Origin: Streptosporangium becharense
Lineage (GTDB): Bacteria > Actinomycetota > Actinomycetes > Streptosporangiales > Streptosporangiaceae
Length of the DNA stretch: 64,000 nt
Direction: 5' to 3'
Assembly: GCF_014204985.1 (NCBI RefSeq)
Contig: NZ_JACHMP010000001.1
Location: 1,054,001-1,118,000 of the forward strand
Shown: piece by piece, positions 9,696 to 18,341 of the stretch
Layout of the letters: every line of letters begins with the position of its first letter
Position numbering within the stretch: position 1 is the first letter of the stretch
The notes under the pieces: generated by a model
The model's database searches: none
What the model was told of the DNA's origin: nothing
The model's input: only the letters and a program-made list of their open reading frames with translations
Translations under genes and position numbers: made by a program

Positions 9696-11360
9696 CTACG
9701 GCCGCGTCTCCTCATCGGCCGCGGTGTGCTCCTCGACGAGGTGCAGCGCGGCCAGTCGTGTCGCCTCGCATATGGCGGTGGGTGCGTAGAGGTCCTTGTC
9801 CTGCCAGAGGGCGGGGTGCCGGCCTGTGTCCCGGCCGCGCAGGAACCGGCCGCCCCGGGCGGCGGCCCGGCGGGCCCGCGCGTCGGCCCGTCCGGGCCGG
9901 GTGCGCAGCAGGATGTGCACGGCGTACGCGGTCTCCTCGGCGGTACCGCCCCACATCCCCCAGGAGCCGTCGCTGTGCTGGGTGGCGAGGGTCCACTCGA
10001 TCGCCCGGCGCACCGCGTCGCCGGCCCGGTCGCCCGTCACCCCGTCCAGGGCCAGGGTGCAGTGGGAGGTGGCGTAGTAGGGGGAGGCGTGCCACTTGTC
10101 CGTCCAGGAGCCGTCCCCGTGCTGTGCCCCGGCCAGCCACGAGGCGACCTTGTCAATGGCGGCGTCAACGGCGGCGTCCATGGCGGCGTCCATGGCGGCG
10201 CGGTGGCGGGCGGCGTCGGCCGGCGCCCGCCTGAGGTGTTCCGTGAGGGCCTCCAGGACGTGCGCGTTGGCCGTCGGCGACGGGGTGCGTTCTCCCTGCC
10301 AGCAGCAGAAGTGGTCGTCCAGCTCGAACGCCCACAAGCGGTCGGGGCTGTGCGACCGGCCGAGCCGGGACAGCAGGGCCAGCCCGGCGCTCGTGGTGTC
10401 GGCGTCCGGCGGCAGGCCGGGTGCCCCTGCTATGGCGCCGGCCGCCAGGCGCTCCTCCAGGTCCGCCAGGAGCGACGGCGGGACGCGCACGTCGACGCCC
10501 GCTCCGACCAGCGTCCCGACGGCCCAGATCCGCTCGAAGTCGGTGATCGGCAGGACACTCGGCACCGCCCCGCCGTGGGGGGCCGCCGCGGCGTTCAGAT
10601 AGGCGACGGAGGAGGCGAGGCGCCCGGTGTCCGGCCGGGGGCCGAGCCAGGCCGCCGTGGCCGCCGGGGAGCAGCAGACGGCTCCGGCGGTGGGCCGCAC
10701 CGACCCGGCGGCCTCTGCCGGGTCGCCCACGATCTCCAGGGAGTGCCACAGCTTGGGCGGGATGTCCCCGCCCGCCTCCAGGCGTGCCCGGACCCGGGCC
10801 AGCGTCTCCGGGTCCGCGCCCGGGGGCGGGACCAGCCGGGCACCGGGGCCCCACGCGTCGAGACCGGTGACCGGGTCGTGCGCGAGCCGGTCGAGATGCG
10901 CGTTCACCAGCGCCACCAGCGCCGGCGCGATGAGCTCCGCCGCCACCGTGTCCGGCAGGCGCGCCGGATCGTTCCGGTCCCCCAGCCCCCGCAGGGCGGA
11001 CAGACCACGAGCGGCGGCGGCCGCCAGCCTCCCGGCGTCCAGACCGGCGGCGTCGGGAAGCGACCGCGACCGGTGACGGCTCAGGACGGTCAGCAGTGCC
11101 TCCGTCGCGCTCAGTGTGGGGACGATCGCGTATCCACCGGGGGCGCCCCAGGTGCCGTCGGGATGCTGGGCGTCGAGCAGGAAGCCGACCCTTCCGTCCA
11201 GTCCCGGCAGCCAGGGAGCCAGGGTGGTCACCCGGCCGGTCTCGTACACCGAGGCCGACGTCTGCCCCAGGGGGTGGGCGGTGAGCCCGGCCAGCACGCC
11301 GTCCGCGGCGGACGACGGGGTATGCGGGGCCCGAGGAGAGCGGGCTGCCCGGTTCGTCAT
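9696..11360 (-). CDS. Class II diterpene cyclase (DxDTT-type, prenyltransferase/squalene-cyclase fold)
   Basis: A 554-residue protein starting at ATG 11360 behind AGGGA. It contains DADTT near residue 318, the general-acid motif of class II diterpene cyclases in the DxDTT form also known from mycobacterial halimadienyl diphosphate synthase. Repeats of the squalene-cyclase kind are visible: QHPDGTWG near the N-terminus, QHGDGSW near 414 and QHSDGSWGMWGG further on. It has no class I DDxxD motif, so it should protonate GGPP to a bicyclic diphosphate such as a labdane or halimane skeleton; the exact product cannot be read from sequence. It is the last gene of the GGPP synthase/class I synthase/class II cyclase operon, 122 bases after the class I gene. 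Confidence 0.87.
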   Translation of the reverse strand: MTNRAARSPRAPHTPSSAADGVLAGLTAHPLGQTSASVYETGRVTTLAPWLPGLDGRVGFLLDAQHPDGTWGAPGGYAIVPTLSATEALLTVLSRHRSRSLPDAAGLDAGRLAAAAARGLSALRGLGDRNDPARLPDTVAAELIAPALVALVNAHLDRLAHDPVTGLDAWGPGARLVPPPGADPETLARVRARLEAGGDIPPKLWHSLEIVGDPAEAAGSVRPTAGAVCCSPAATAAWLGPRPDTGRLASSVAYLNAAAAPHGGAVPSVLPITDFERIWAVGTLVGAGVDVRVPPSLLADLEERLAAGAIAGAPGLPPDADTTSAGLALLSRLGRSHSPDRLWAFELDDHFCCWQGERTPSPTANAHVLEALTEHLRRAPADAARHRAAMDAAMDAAVDAAIDKVASWLAGAQHGDGSWTDKWHASPYYATSHCTLALDGVTGDRAGDAVRRAIEWTLATQHSDGSWGMWGGTAEETAYAVHILLRTRPGRADARARRAAARGGRFLRGRDTGRHPALWQDKDLYAPTAICEATRLAALHLVEEHTAADEETRP

Positions 11361-11482
11361 GCGTGTCCCTTGCTGTATGAACCTGTACGAGTGGTCATCG
11401 GAAGACGGGTGGTCGCGGCGGGGAGCCGCGCGGGCCGCCGGGCCGCCCGGCCGGCGCGGTCCGCGGCGGCGCCGGGCGCCGT

Positions 11483-12481
11483 TCAGCCGGTGTGGCCCGC
11501 GGCGAACCGCTGGTACATGCGCACGCCCCAGATCAGGTGCCTCTCCAGGGCCAGCACGGAACCGGGCAGGTCCCCGCCCGGCGTGCGGAGTCGCCGGCGG
11601 CAGCGGTCCAGGTGCTCGGTCAGCAACCCGGCGACGTCCCGGGGAGACAGGCCCAGGGCGAGGGCGTCGAGGGTGCCCTCGGCCTGTTCCCGCTCGTGCC
11701 CGCGCAGGTCGTTGGCCAGCCGCAGGGCGATTGAGGCGTCCTGGAGCGCGTCCTGCAGGGCGGGGAGCCGATCGGCCAGGCCCGGTTCGGCCATGGCCGA
11801 CCACGCCGCCGTGACGATCATGCCCAGGCCGATGCTGCCGCCGCCGTATCGCAGGTACTCCTCCAGCCGCGGTGGCGCGCCTCCCGCCGCGACGGCGTCG
11901 GCCGCCCGCCGTTCGAAGCGGGTGCCCACCAGCGAGGCGGCGGCGGCCCGCTGCCACCACGGGTACACGGTGGCGGCCGACGGCCCGCCCCGGACGTGAT
12001 CCCGGATCTCGGCGAGTGAGAGCGCCAGCGGGTCGCCGTCCCCGGGCTCCCCACCCCGGACGACCGCCAGACAGCGCGCCACGCCGTCCTCCACGGTCGC
12101 CGCGTCACCGCCGGGCCCGTCCGACCAGGCGTCGAGGGCGAGCAGCCAGGCCGCCGTCTGGGCGACCGGGTAGCAGGCGGACGCCGGCAGCCAAGGGGTG
12201 CCGTTGGCGGCGGTCAGGCAGCACAGCGTCGCCGTACCGGGCACGAAGGGAGGTCCCAGCCGTCGCATCCACCCCTGCATCCGGCCGGTCAGCTGGACGG
12301 CCACGACCCCGGTGTCCGCCGCCGCCACGATCTCCAGCGCCCGGTGCGCCTGCGCGGGGCCGGGGCGGGCGACGTCCAGGCCGAACCATCGCGCGTCCAC
12401 CGGGTCGGCGGCGGAGGCCGCCGTTCCCCCGTCCGCCCCCCGCGCCGGCAGCACACCCACCGGCGTCCCGTCAGTGGTCAC
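11483..12481 (-). CDS. Class I terpene synthase (diterpene synthase candidate)
   Basis: About 332 residues from GTG 12481; a GTG at 12520 is an alternative. The first metal-binding motif appears as DAWSD (about 117-121) rather than DDxxD. The second is NDLRGHERE (about 256-264), matching the NSE pattern NDxxSxxxE but with Gly at the Ser position. The roughly 140-residue spacing fits the class I terpene synthase fold. It overlaps the GGPP synthase end by 11 bases, implying translational coupling. The likely role is ionising the bicyclic diphosphate made by the neighbouring class II enzyme. Both motifs deviate from consensus, so activity is inferred. Confidence 0.75.
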   Translation of the reverse strand: MTTDGTPVGVLPARGADGGTAASAADPVDARWFGLDVARPGPAQAHRALEIVAAADTGVVAVQLTGRMQGWMRRLGPPFVPGTATLCCLTAANGTPWLPASACYPVAQTAAWLLALDAWSDGPGGDAATVEDGVARCLAVVRGGEPGDGDPLALSLAEIRDHVRGGPSAATVYPWWQRAAAASLVGTRFERRAADAVAAGGAPPRLEEYLRYGGGSIGLGMIVTAAWSAMAEPGLADRLPALQDALQDASIALRLANDLRGHEREQAEGTLDALALGLSPRDVAGLLTEHLDRCRRRLRTPGGDLPGSVLALERHLIWGVRMYQRFAAGHTG

Positions 12482-13580
12482 GGCGCACCACCCGCGACGC
12501 GAACAGGTCGAGTTCCTCACGCCCGGCGGGCGTCAGCTCGACGCGGTCCAGGCAGGCCAGGGCCATGGCGACCTGGCGCTCGGCCTCGGCCTCGACCGCG
12601 GCCCTGCCGCCGGCCTGCTCGATCAGGCCGGTCATCACCGCGCATTCCCGCTCGCCGGGACGGTCCGGCGAGCGGTACATCTCGGCCAGGCGCCGGCCCG
12701 CGCTCCCCCGATCGGTCAGGGCCGCGAGCACCGGGAACGTCTTCTTCCGCGCCGTCACATCGCTTCCCACCGGTTTGCCGGTGCGCTCCGGGTGACCCCA
12801 GATCCCCAACACGTCGTCGGCGCACTGGAAGGCGACCCCCAGGTGCCGGCCGAACAGCTCCAGCTGCGCCGCCTGGTCCGGGGACGAGCCGCCCAGCAGC
12901 GCCCCGATCGCGCAGGCACCCCCGAGCAGCGCACCGGTCTTGCCCTCGGCCATCGACAGGTACTCCTCGGCGGTGACGTCGTCACGGCTCTCGAACGCCA
13001 CGTCCTCGCTCTGCCCGCGCATCAGGTCCGCCATGGTGCGGATCAGGGTGTCCAGGGCGGCGGGGTCGCCCGCCCGGACCAGGATCTGCAACGCCAGCGT
13101 CCACAGCGCGTCCCCGGCCAGCACGGCCGCGCCGGTCCCGAACCGCACCCAGGCGGCGGGCCGGTGCCGCCGCAGCCGGTCTCCGTCGATCACGTCGTCG
13201 TGCAGCAGCGAGAAGTCGTGCACCAGTTCCACGGCCACGGCGCCGGGAACCGCCTGACGCGCTTGTCCGCCGACCGCGCGGGCCGCGGCGAGCACCAGCC
13301 CCGACCGCAGTGACTTGCCTCCGCCGGTGGGGCCGCGGTCGTCCGACCAGCCGAAGTGGTACTCCGCCACCTGGCGCACCACGGCGGGGAGTTCGGCCAC
13401 CGCCCGGCGGAGGGCCGGGCGCACCAGCTCGTCCACCTCACGCGCGGTGGTGAGGGGGGAGGGCCGGGCACCGGACTGCGGGAGCCGCTCCTGCGGCCCG
13501 TCCAGTACATCCGTGGCATCCGGGACATTCGATACGTCGGGCACGTCTGGGGACAGGGTTCTGCCTGGCTGAGGTGACAT
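12471..13580 (-). CDS. Polyprenyl diphosphate synthase (GGPP synthase candidate)
   Basis: A 369-residue protein starting at ATG 13580 behind GAAGGAGA; upstream in-frame starts lack a ribosome site. The first aspartate-rich motif is HDDVIDGD, and the second is DDVLGIWG followed by TGKP and GSD, the usual actinobacterial form. It condenses IPP with DMAPP, most likely to C20 GGPP given the partner cyclases; chain length is inferred. About 45 N-terminal residues are Asp/Pro/Val-rich and look disordered. It is the first gene of the leftward terpene operon, divergent from dxs across a 411-base regulatory region. Confidence 0.88.
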   Translation of the reverse strand: MSPQPGRTLSPDVPDVSNVPDATDVLDGPQERLPQSGARPSPLTTAREVDELVRPALRRAVAELPAVVRQVAEYHFGWSDDRGPTGGGKSLRSGLVLAAARAVGGQARQAVPGAVAVELVHDFSLLHDDVIDGDRLRRHRPAAWVRFGTGAAVLAGDALWTLALQILVRAGDPAALDTLIRTMADLMRGQSEDVAFESRDDVTAEEYLSMAEGKTGALLGGACAIGALLGGSSPDQAAQLELFGRHLGVAFQCADDVLGIWGHPERTGKPVGSDVTARKKTFPVLAALTDRGSAGRRLAEMYRSPDRPGERECAVMTGLIEQAGGRAAVEAEAERQVAMALACLDRVELTPAGREELDLFASRVVRRDH

Positions 13581-13991
13581 CGGACGGTCTCCTTCAGGAG
13601 CGGCCCCGTCTCGAGCGGAACCGGGTGGGTCAGACCCGACCACGCTGCCTTCCCGACCTTGTGATCCGCTCGAAGCGCCTACTGATGATCAGGTGTCGGT
13701 CTCCGCGCCGGCCCTGAGCGACGGGCCGCAGGCGCGGACCAGGTCGTCACGCCAGGTGCCGCCGCTCCGGCGGGGCGAATTCCGGCGGCACATCCGGCTC
13801 CCTCTCCCACCGTCGACACGACCTTGACCCGTCTTGTTCACCGTGTGAAAGCGACAAGTCACGTCAAGGGAATCACAAGCCCCGGGAGCGAGCGTGGACG
13901 GGCCCGAATCGCTCGCCTTCACAGGCCGGGCGGGAGCCCCATCCCCGGGCGGTCCCGGCGATGAGAAGTGAGCCGAAAGGAAAAGACGATC
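13581..13991. promoter_or_regulatory. Divergent control region between terpene operon and MEP operon
   Basis: This 411-base non-coding region drives the GGPP synthase operon leftward and dxs-ispH-ispG rightward. Its centre holds a nested dyad (13822-13869). An open frame at 13689-13922 on the minus strand has no recognisable domain and no convincing start, so I do not call it. The dxs ribosome site AAAGGA lies about 11 bases before GTG 13992. Confidence 0.6.
13822..13869. promoter_or_regulatory. Nested dyad symmetry, candidate operator
   Basis: Three inverted pairs share one centre: CCTTGAC (13822-13828) with GTCAAGG (13863-13869), CTTGT (13833-13837) with ACAAG (13854-13858), and TTCAC (13837-13841) with GTGAA (13845-13849). 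The minus strand also carries CGGTGAAC (13836-13843), the octamer found in the array upstream of the SARP gene. The position suits joint control of the two divergent operons. Confidence 0.5.
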
Positions 13992-15998
13992 GTGTTAGCC
14001 GATATTCGCTCGCCCCGTGACCTGAAGGACCTGACGCCGGCGCAACTGGTCCTGCTGGGCATGGAGATCCGGTCGTTCCTGGTGGAGTCGGTGTCGCGCA
14101 CCGGCGGCCATCTGGGGCCCAACCTCGGCGTGGTCGAGCTCACCCTGGCGCTGCACCGCGTCTTCGACTCCCCGCACGACCGCATCCTGTGGGACACCGG
14201 CCACCAGGCGTACGTCCACAAGCTGCTCACCGGGCGGCAGGACTTCTCCCTCCTGCGGAAGCGGGGCGGCCTGTCGGGATACCCCAGCCGCGCGGAGTCC
14301 GAGCACGACGTCATCGAGAACTCACACGCCTCCACGGCCCTCTCCTACGCCGACGGGCTGGCCCGGGCCGTGCGCCTGCGGGGGGTGACGGACCGGGTCG
14401 TGGTCGCCGTCGTGGGGGACGGCGCGCTGACCGGGGGCATGGCCTGGGAGGCGCTGAACAACCTCGCCGCGGCACCCGACCTGCCGGTGATCATTGTGCT
14501 CAACGACAACGGGCGCTCGTACACACCGACCGTCGGGGGGCTCGCCGGTCACCTGGCCGCGCTGCGCGCGGGCGGCGGCTACGCGGACGCCCCGCCCGGG
14601 GAGGGGGAACCGGCCGGGCGGGTGCCCGCGACCGGCGCGCCCGGGTGCGGGACGCAGTACGGCACCTCCGGGTCCTCCGGGTCCTCCGGGTCCTCCGCGG
14701 ACACGGTCACGCCCCGTGGGTGGTTCGGGGATCTGGGCCTGGCCTACATCGGCCCGGTCGACGGCCACGACATCGCCGCGACCGAGGCGGCGCTGCGTGC
14801 GGCGCGCGAGCTCGGCCGCCCCGTCGTCGTCCACTGCGTCACCCGGAAGGGACGCGGCTACCGGCACGCGGAAGAGGACCCCCGCGACCGCTTCCATGGG
14901 ATCGGCGTGATCGACGCGGAGACCGGCCGGCCGGTGGCGACGGCCTCACCGCGCACCTGGACGTCGGTGTTCGCCGAGGAGATGGTCCAGGTGGGCGCCG
15001 GACGTCCCGACGTGGTCGCGCTGACCGCCGCCATGCTCCACCCCGCCGGGCTGGACCGCTTCGCGGACGCCTACCCCGACCGGGTCATCGACGTGGGCAT
15101 CGCCGAACAGCACGCCGCCACCAGCGCGGCCGGCCTGGCGGCGGGCGGCCTGCACCCCGTCGTGGCGATCTACGCCACGTTCCTCAACCGGGCCTTCGAC
15201 CAGGTGCTGATGGACGTCGCGCTGCACCGCGCCGGGGTGACGTTCGTCCTGGACCGGGCCGGGGTGACCGGTGACGACGGGCCCAGTCACAACGGCATGT
15301 GGGACATGTCGATCCTGCAGGTGGTGCCGGGGTTGCGGCTGGCCGCTCCCCGCGACGCCACCCGGCTCAGGGAGCAGTTGTGGGAGGCCGTCGCGGTGCG
15401 GGACGCGCCGACCGTACTACGGTTCCCCAAGGGCCCCGCCGAGGCGGACGTGACGGCGGTGGACCGGATCGGCGGCCTGGACGTGCTCGCCCGGAGCGCG
15501 CCGGCCGAGGTCCGCCGTGACCTGCTGCTGGTGTCGGTGGGGGCGATGGCCGGACGGTGCGTGCAGGTGGCCGACCGGCTCACCGCCCACGGGGTCGGGG
15601 TCACCGTGGTCGACCCGCGCTGGGTCAAGCCGATCGACGAGGCGCTGCCCGCCCTGGCCGCCGAACACGCCCTGGTGGTGACCGTCGAGGACGGCGCGCG
15701 CGTCGGCGGCGTGGGTGCCGCGCTCGCCCAGACTCTGCACGACGCCGGCGTCACGGTCCCCTGTCACAACCTCGGGGTCCCCGCGGAGTTCCTCCCGGTC
15801 GCCGGTCGCTCCGAGCTGATGGAGGAGATCGGCCTGAGCACCGGGGCGCTGGAACGGGAGATCCTGCGCCTGCTCGCCCGCCGGACGGGCGCCGGGCGGG
15901 CGGTCCCCGCCGCCGGCCGGTGGCTGTCCGGTCGTTTCGTGAATCCGATTCCCCCAGGGCCGCCGGCGCGAACGGCCGGAACCCGGAAAGAGAGGTAG
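13992..15998 (+). CDS. dxs: 1-deoxy-D-xylulose-5-phosphate synthase
   Basis: A 668-residue thiamine-diphosphate enzyme that joins pyruvate and glyceraldehyde 3-phosphate in the first MEP step. I prefer GTG 13992, behind AAAGGA; the in-frame GTG at 13968 lacks one. It carries the TPP motif GDGALTGG with a downstream NDN, the GPVDGHD motif and the glutamate of DVGIAEQH. The normal flexible segment before GPVDGHD is a low-complexity stretch with three SGS repeats encoded by three 9-bp DNA repeats. Codon 2 is TTA, rare in such genomes and typical of bldA-controlled genes. It is followed 4 bases later by ispH. A second, housekeeping dxs probably exists elsewhere (inference). Confidence 0.93.
   Translation: MLADIRSPRDLKDLTPAQLVLLGMEIRSFLVESVSRTGGHLGPNLGVVELTLALHRVFDSPHDRILWDTGHQAYVHKLLTGRQDFSLLRKRGGLSGYPSRAESEHDVIENSHASTALSYADGLARAVRLRGVTDRVVVAVVGDGALTGGMAWEALNNLAAAPDLPVIIVLNDNGRSYTPTVGGLAGHLAALRAGGGYADAPPGEGEPAGRVPATGAPGCGTQYGTSGSSGSSGSSADTVTPRGWFGDLGLAYIGPVDGHDIAATEAALRAARELGRPVVVHCVTRKGRGYRHAEEDPRDRFHGIGVIDAETGRPVATASPRTWTSVFAEEMVQVGAGRPDVVALTAAMLHPAGLDRFADAYPDRVIDVGIAEQHAATSAAGLAAGGLHPVVAIYATFLNRAFDQVLMDVALHRAGVTFVLDRAGVTGDDGPSHNGMWDMSILQVVPGLRLAAPRDATRLREQLWEAVAVRDAPTVLRFPKGPAEADVTAVDRIGGLDVLARSAPAEVRRDLLLVSVGAMAGRCVQVADRLTAHGVGVTVVDPRWVKPIDEALPALAAEHALVVTVEDGARVGGVGAALAQTLHDAGVTVPCHNLGVPAEFLPVAGRSELMEEIGLSTGALEREILRLLARRTGAGRAVPAAGRWLSGRFVNPIPPGPPARTAGTRKER
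14667..14693 (+). repeat. Three tandem copies of TCCGGGTCC inside dxs
   Basis: Perfect 9-bp tandem repeats at 14667-14675, 14676-14684 and 14685-14693 encode SGS-SGS-SGS in the surface segment of DXS. Being in frame, copy-number change would alter the linker length without breaking the gene. Confidence 0.85.
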
Positions 15999-16002
15999 GG
16001 GC

Positions 16003-16980
16003 ATGGAAGGTGCCGGCAAGCGCGTCCTGCTGGCTAGCCCGCGCGGCTACTGCGCCGGCGTGGACCGCGCGGTCCAGACGGTCGAGAAGGCGCTGGAGGT
16101 GTACGGGCCGCCGGTGTACGTGCGCAAGGAGATCGTGCACAACCGGCACGTGGTCGAGACCCTGAAGGCCCGCGGCGCGGTGTTCGTCGAGGAGAACGAC
16201 GAGGTGCCCGAAGGTGCGACCGTCGTGTTCTCGGCGCACGGCGTGGCTCCGCAGGTGCACGCCTCGGCCGCGGCCCGCTCGCTGAAGACCATCGACGCGA
16301 CCTGCCCTCTGGTGACCAAGGTCCACCACGAGGCGCGCCGGTTCGCCGCCGCCGGCTACGACATCCTGCTCATCGGGCACCAGGGGCACGAGGAGGTCGT
16401 CGGCACCGCCGGGGAGGCGCCCGGCAGCGTGCACGTCGTCGACGGCCCCGACGACGTGGCCGCGGTCACGGTCCGCGATCCGGCGAAGGTGGCCTGGCTG
16501 TCGCAGACCACGCTGTCGGTGGACGAGACGATGTCGACGGTGGAACACCTCAGGAAACGCTTCCCGCTGTTGCAGTCTCCGCCGAGCGACGACATCTGCT
16601 ACGCCACGCAGAACCGGCAGCAGGCGGTCAAACAGATCGCCCCGTCCTGCGACGTGGTCGTCGTCGTGGGCTCGCGCAACTCCTCTAACTCCGTCCGGCT
16701 GTGCGAGGTGGCCCTCGAGGCGGGCGCCGGCGCCGCGCACCTCGTCGACTTCGCGCGCGAGATCGACGACGAGTGGCTCCGTGACGCCACGACGGTGGGC
16801 CTGACGGCGGGTGCCTCGGTCCCGAACGAGCTGGTCGAGGAGGTGCTCGCCCATCTGGCCGAACGCGGCTTCGCCGACGTCACGGAGGTGACCGGCGCAC
16901 GCGAGACGACCGTCTTCGCCCTGCCCCAGGAACTCCGCGCCGACATCCGCCGGCCCCGCACCGGGGACGCCGGGCTCTGA
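16003..16980 (+). CDS. ispH: 4-hydroxy-3-methylbut-2-enyl diphosphate reductase
   Basis: A 325-residue iron-sulfur enzyme for the last MEP step, giving IPP and DMAPP. It starts at ATG 16003 behind GAGAGG, 4 bases after dxs. The three cluster-binding cysteines lie in GYCAGV, ATCPLV and ICYATQNRQ, and the conserved histidines in IVHNRHVV and SAHGV are present. Full length for the family. As part of dxs-ispH-ispG it probably supplies the diterpene operon. Confidence 0.95.
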   Translation: MEGAGKRVLLASPRGYCAGVDRAVQTVEKALEVYGPPVYVRKEIVHNRHVVETLKARGAVFVEENDEVPEGATVVFSAHGVAPQVHASAAARSLKTIDATCPLVTKVHHEARRFAAAGYDILLIGHQGHEEVVGTAGEAPGSVHVVDGPDDVAAVTVRDPAKVAWLSQTTLSVDETMSTVEHLRKRFPLLQSPPSDDICYATQNRQQAVKQIAPSCDVVVVVGSRNSSNSVRLCEVALEAGAGAAHLVDFAREIDDEWLRDATTVGLTAGASVPNELVEEVLAHLAERGFADVTEVTGARETTVFALPQELRADIRRPRTGDAGL

Positions 16981-17043
16981 CCGTCCCGTCCGCCGGCCGG
17001 GCCGTCGCACCGGCCGGGCCGCTCCCATCAGACAGGTGACACC

Positions 17044-18159
17044 TTGACTTCTGTTGCTCTCGGAATCCCGTCCGTCAGGACCAGGCCGATCGCCGAGCGG
17101 CGCACCTCCCGTCAGATCATGGTCGGTTCGGTTCCGGTGGGCGGTGACGCGCCGGTCTCGGTGCAGTCGATGACCACCACGGTCACCGCCGACGTCAACG
17201 CCACACTGCAGCAGATCGCCGAGCTGACCGCCGCGGGCTGCCAGATCGTCCGGGTCGCGGTGCCGTCGCAGGACGACGCCGACGCGCTGCCGATCATCGC
17301 CCGCAAGTCGAAGATCCCGGTGATCGCCGACATCCACTTCCAGCCCAAGTACGTCTTCGCCGCGATCGCGGCGGGCTGCGCGGCGGTCCGGGTCAACCCG
17401 GGCAACATCAAGAAGTTCGACGACCGGGTCGGTGAGATCGCCAAGGCCGCCACCGAGCACGGGGTGCCGATCCGCATCGGGGTCAACGCCGGCTCGCTGG
17501 ATCCGCGGCTGCTGGCCAAGTACGGCAAGGCCACCCCGGAGGCGCTGGTGGAGTCGGCGCTGTGGGAGTGCTCGCTGTTCGAGGAGCACGGTTTCCGCGA
17601 CATCAAGATCTCGGTCAAGCACAACGACCCGGTCGTGATGATCCAGGCCTACCGGTTGCTGGCCGCGCGGTGCGACTATCCGCTGCATCTGGGGGTGACC
17701 GAGGCGGGGCCGGCCTTCCAGGGCACGGTCAAGTCGGCCGTCGCCTTCGGCGCGTTGCTGGCCGAGGGCATCGGCGACACCATCCGGGTGTCGCTGTCGG
17801 CGCCGCCGGTGGAGGAGGTCAAGGTCGGCAACCAGATCCTGGAGTCGCTCAACCTGCGCGAGCGCGGTCTGGAGATCGTCTCCTGCCCGTCCTGCGGGCG
17901 GGCCCAGGTCGACGTCTACACCCTGGCCGAGCAGGTCACCGCGGCCTTCGACGGCTTCCCGATCCCGCTGCGCGTCGCCGTGATGGGCTGCGTGGTCAAC
18001 GGGCCGGGCGAGGCCCGCGAGGCCGACCTCGGGGTCGCCTCCGGCAACGGCAAGGGGCAGATCTTCGTCAAGGGCGAGGTCATCAAGACCGTCCCCGAGT
18101 CGAAGATCGTGGAGACCCTGATCGAGGAGGCCCTCAAGCTGGTGGACGCGGACACGTGA
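17044..18159 (+). CDS. ispG: 4-hydroxy-3-methylbut-2-enyl diphosphate synthase (flavodoxin)
   Basis: A 371-residue [4Fe-4S] enzyme converting MEcPP to HMBPP. It starts at TTG 17044 behind AGGTGA; no better start is seen. The TIM-barrel part carries VSVQSMTTT and VRVNPGNI, and the cluster-binding C-terminal domain has ISCPSCGR and [11 protein letters not shown]. It is the short bacterial form with no insert domain. Third gene of the MEP operon, 63 bases after ispH, followed by short direct repeats and a strong hairpin. Confidence 0.95.
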   Translation: MTSVALGIPSVRTRPIAERRTSRQIMVGSVPVGGDAPVSVQSMTTTVTADVNATLQQIAELTAAGCQIVRVAVPSQDDADALPIIARKSKIPVIADIHFQPKYVFAAIAAGCAAVRVNPGNIKKFDDRVGEIAKAATEHGVPIRIGVNAGSLDPRLLAKYGKATPEALVESALWECSLFEEHGFRDIKISVKHNDPVVMIQAYRLLAARCDYPLHLGVTEAGPAFQGTVKSAVAFGALLAEGIGDTIRVSLSAPPVEEVKVGNQILESLNLRERGLEIVSCPSCGRAQVDVYTLAEQVTAAFDGFPIPLRVAVMGCVVNGPGEAREADLGVASGNGKGQIFVKGEVIKTVPESKIVETLIEEALKLVDADT

Positions 18160-18195
18160 CGGGCCTGCCGTAGCGGTGACGGGCCTGCCGTAGCG
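18156..18195. repeat. Tandem 20-bp direct repeat at the ispG stop
   Basis: GTGACGGGCCTGCCGTAGCG occurs at 18156-18175 and again at 18176-18195. A partial third copy (GTGACGGGCC) runs into the left arm of the following hairpin. The first copy includes the ispG stop codon, so it looks like a local duplication of the gene end. Confidence 0.85.
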
Positions 18196-18250
18196 GTGAC
18201 GGGCCGGGTGCGGCCGGGATGACGGCCCGGCCGCACCCGGCCCGTCACCG
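18194..18250. terminator. Bidirectional hairpin terminator between ispG and ubiA-like gene
   Basis: A perfect 24-bp inverted repeat (18194-18217 with 18227-18250) with a 9-nt loop lies between the convergent ispG and UbiA-family genes. There is no T-run, as is common for actinobacterial hairpin terminators. It would separate the MEP/terpene half from the PKS half of the locus. Confidence 0.75.
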
Positions 18251-18341
18251 GTCGCCCGTCACCGGCCGCCCGGCTCCCCATCCCGGAAGCGGGGCACGCG
18301 GACACCCCGCGGTTCACCGCCCCCCGCAAGCGGAGGGTACG

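Noticed and set aside
13689-13922. Possible 77-residue protein in the divergent isoprenoid control region
   Set aside because: No domain, no ribosome site, and it overlaps the nested dyad that better explains the region.
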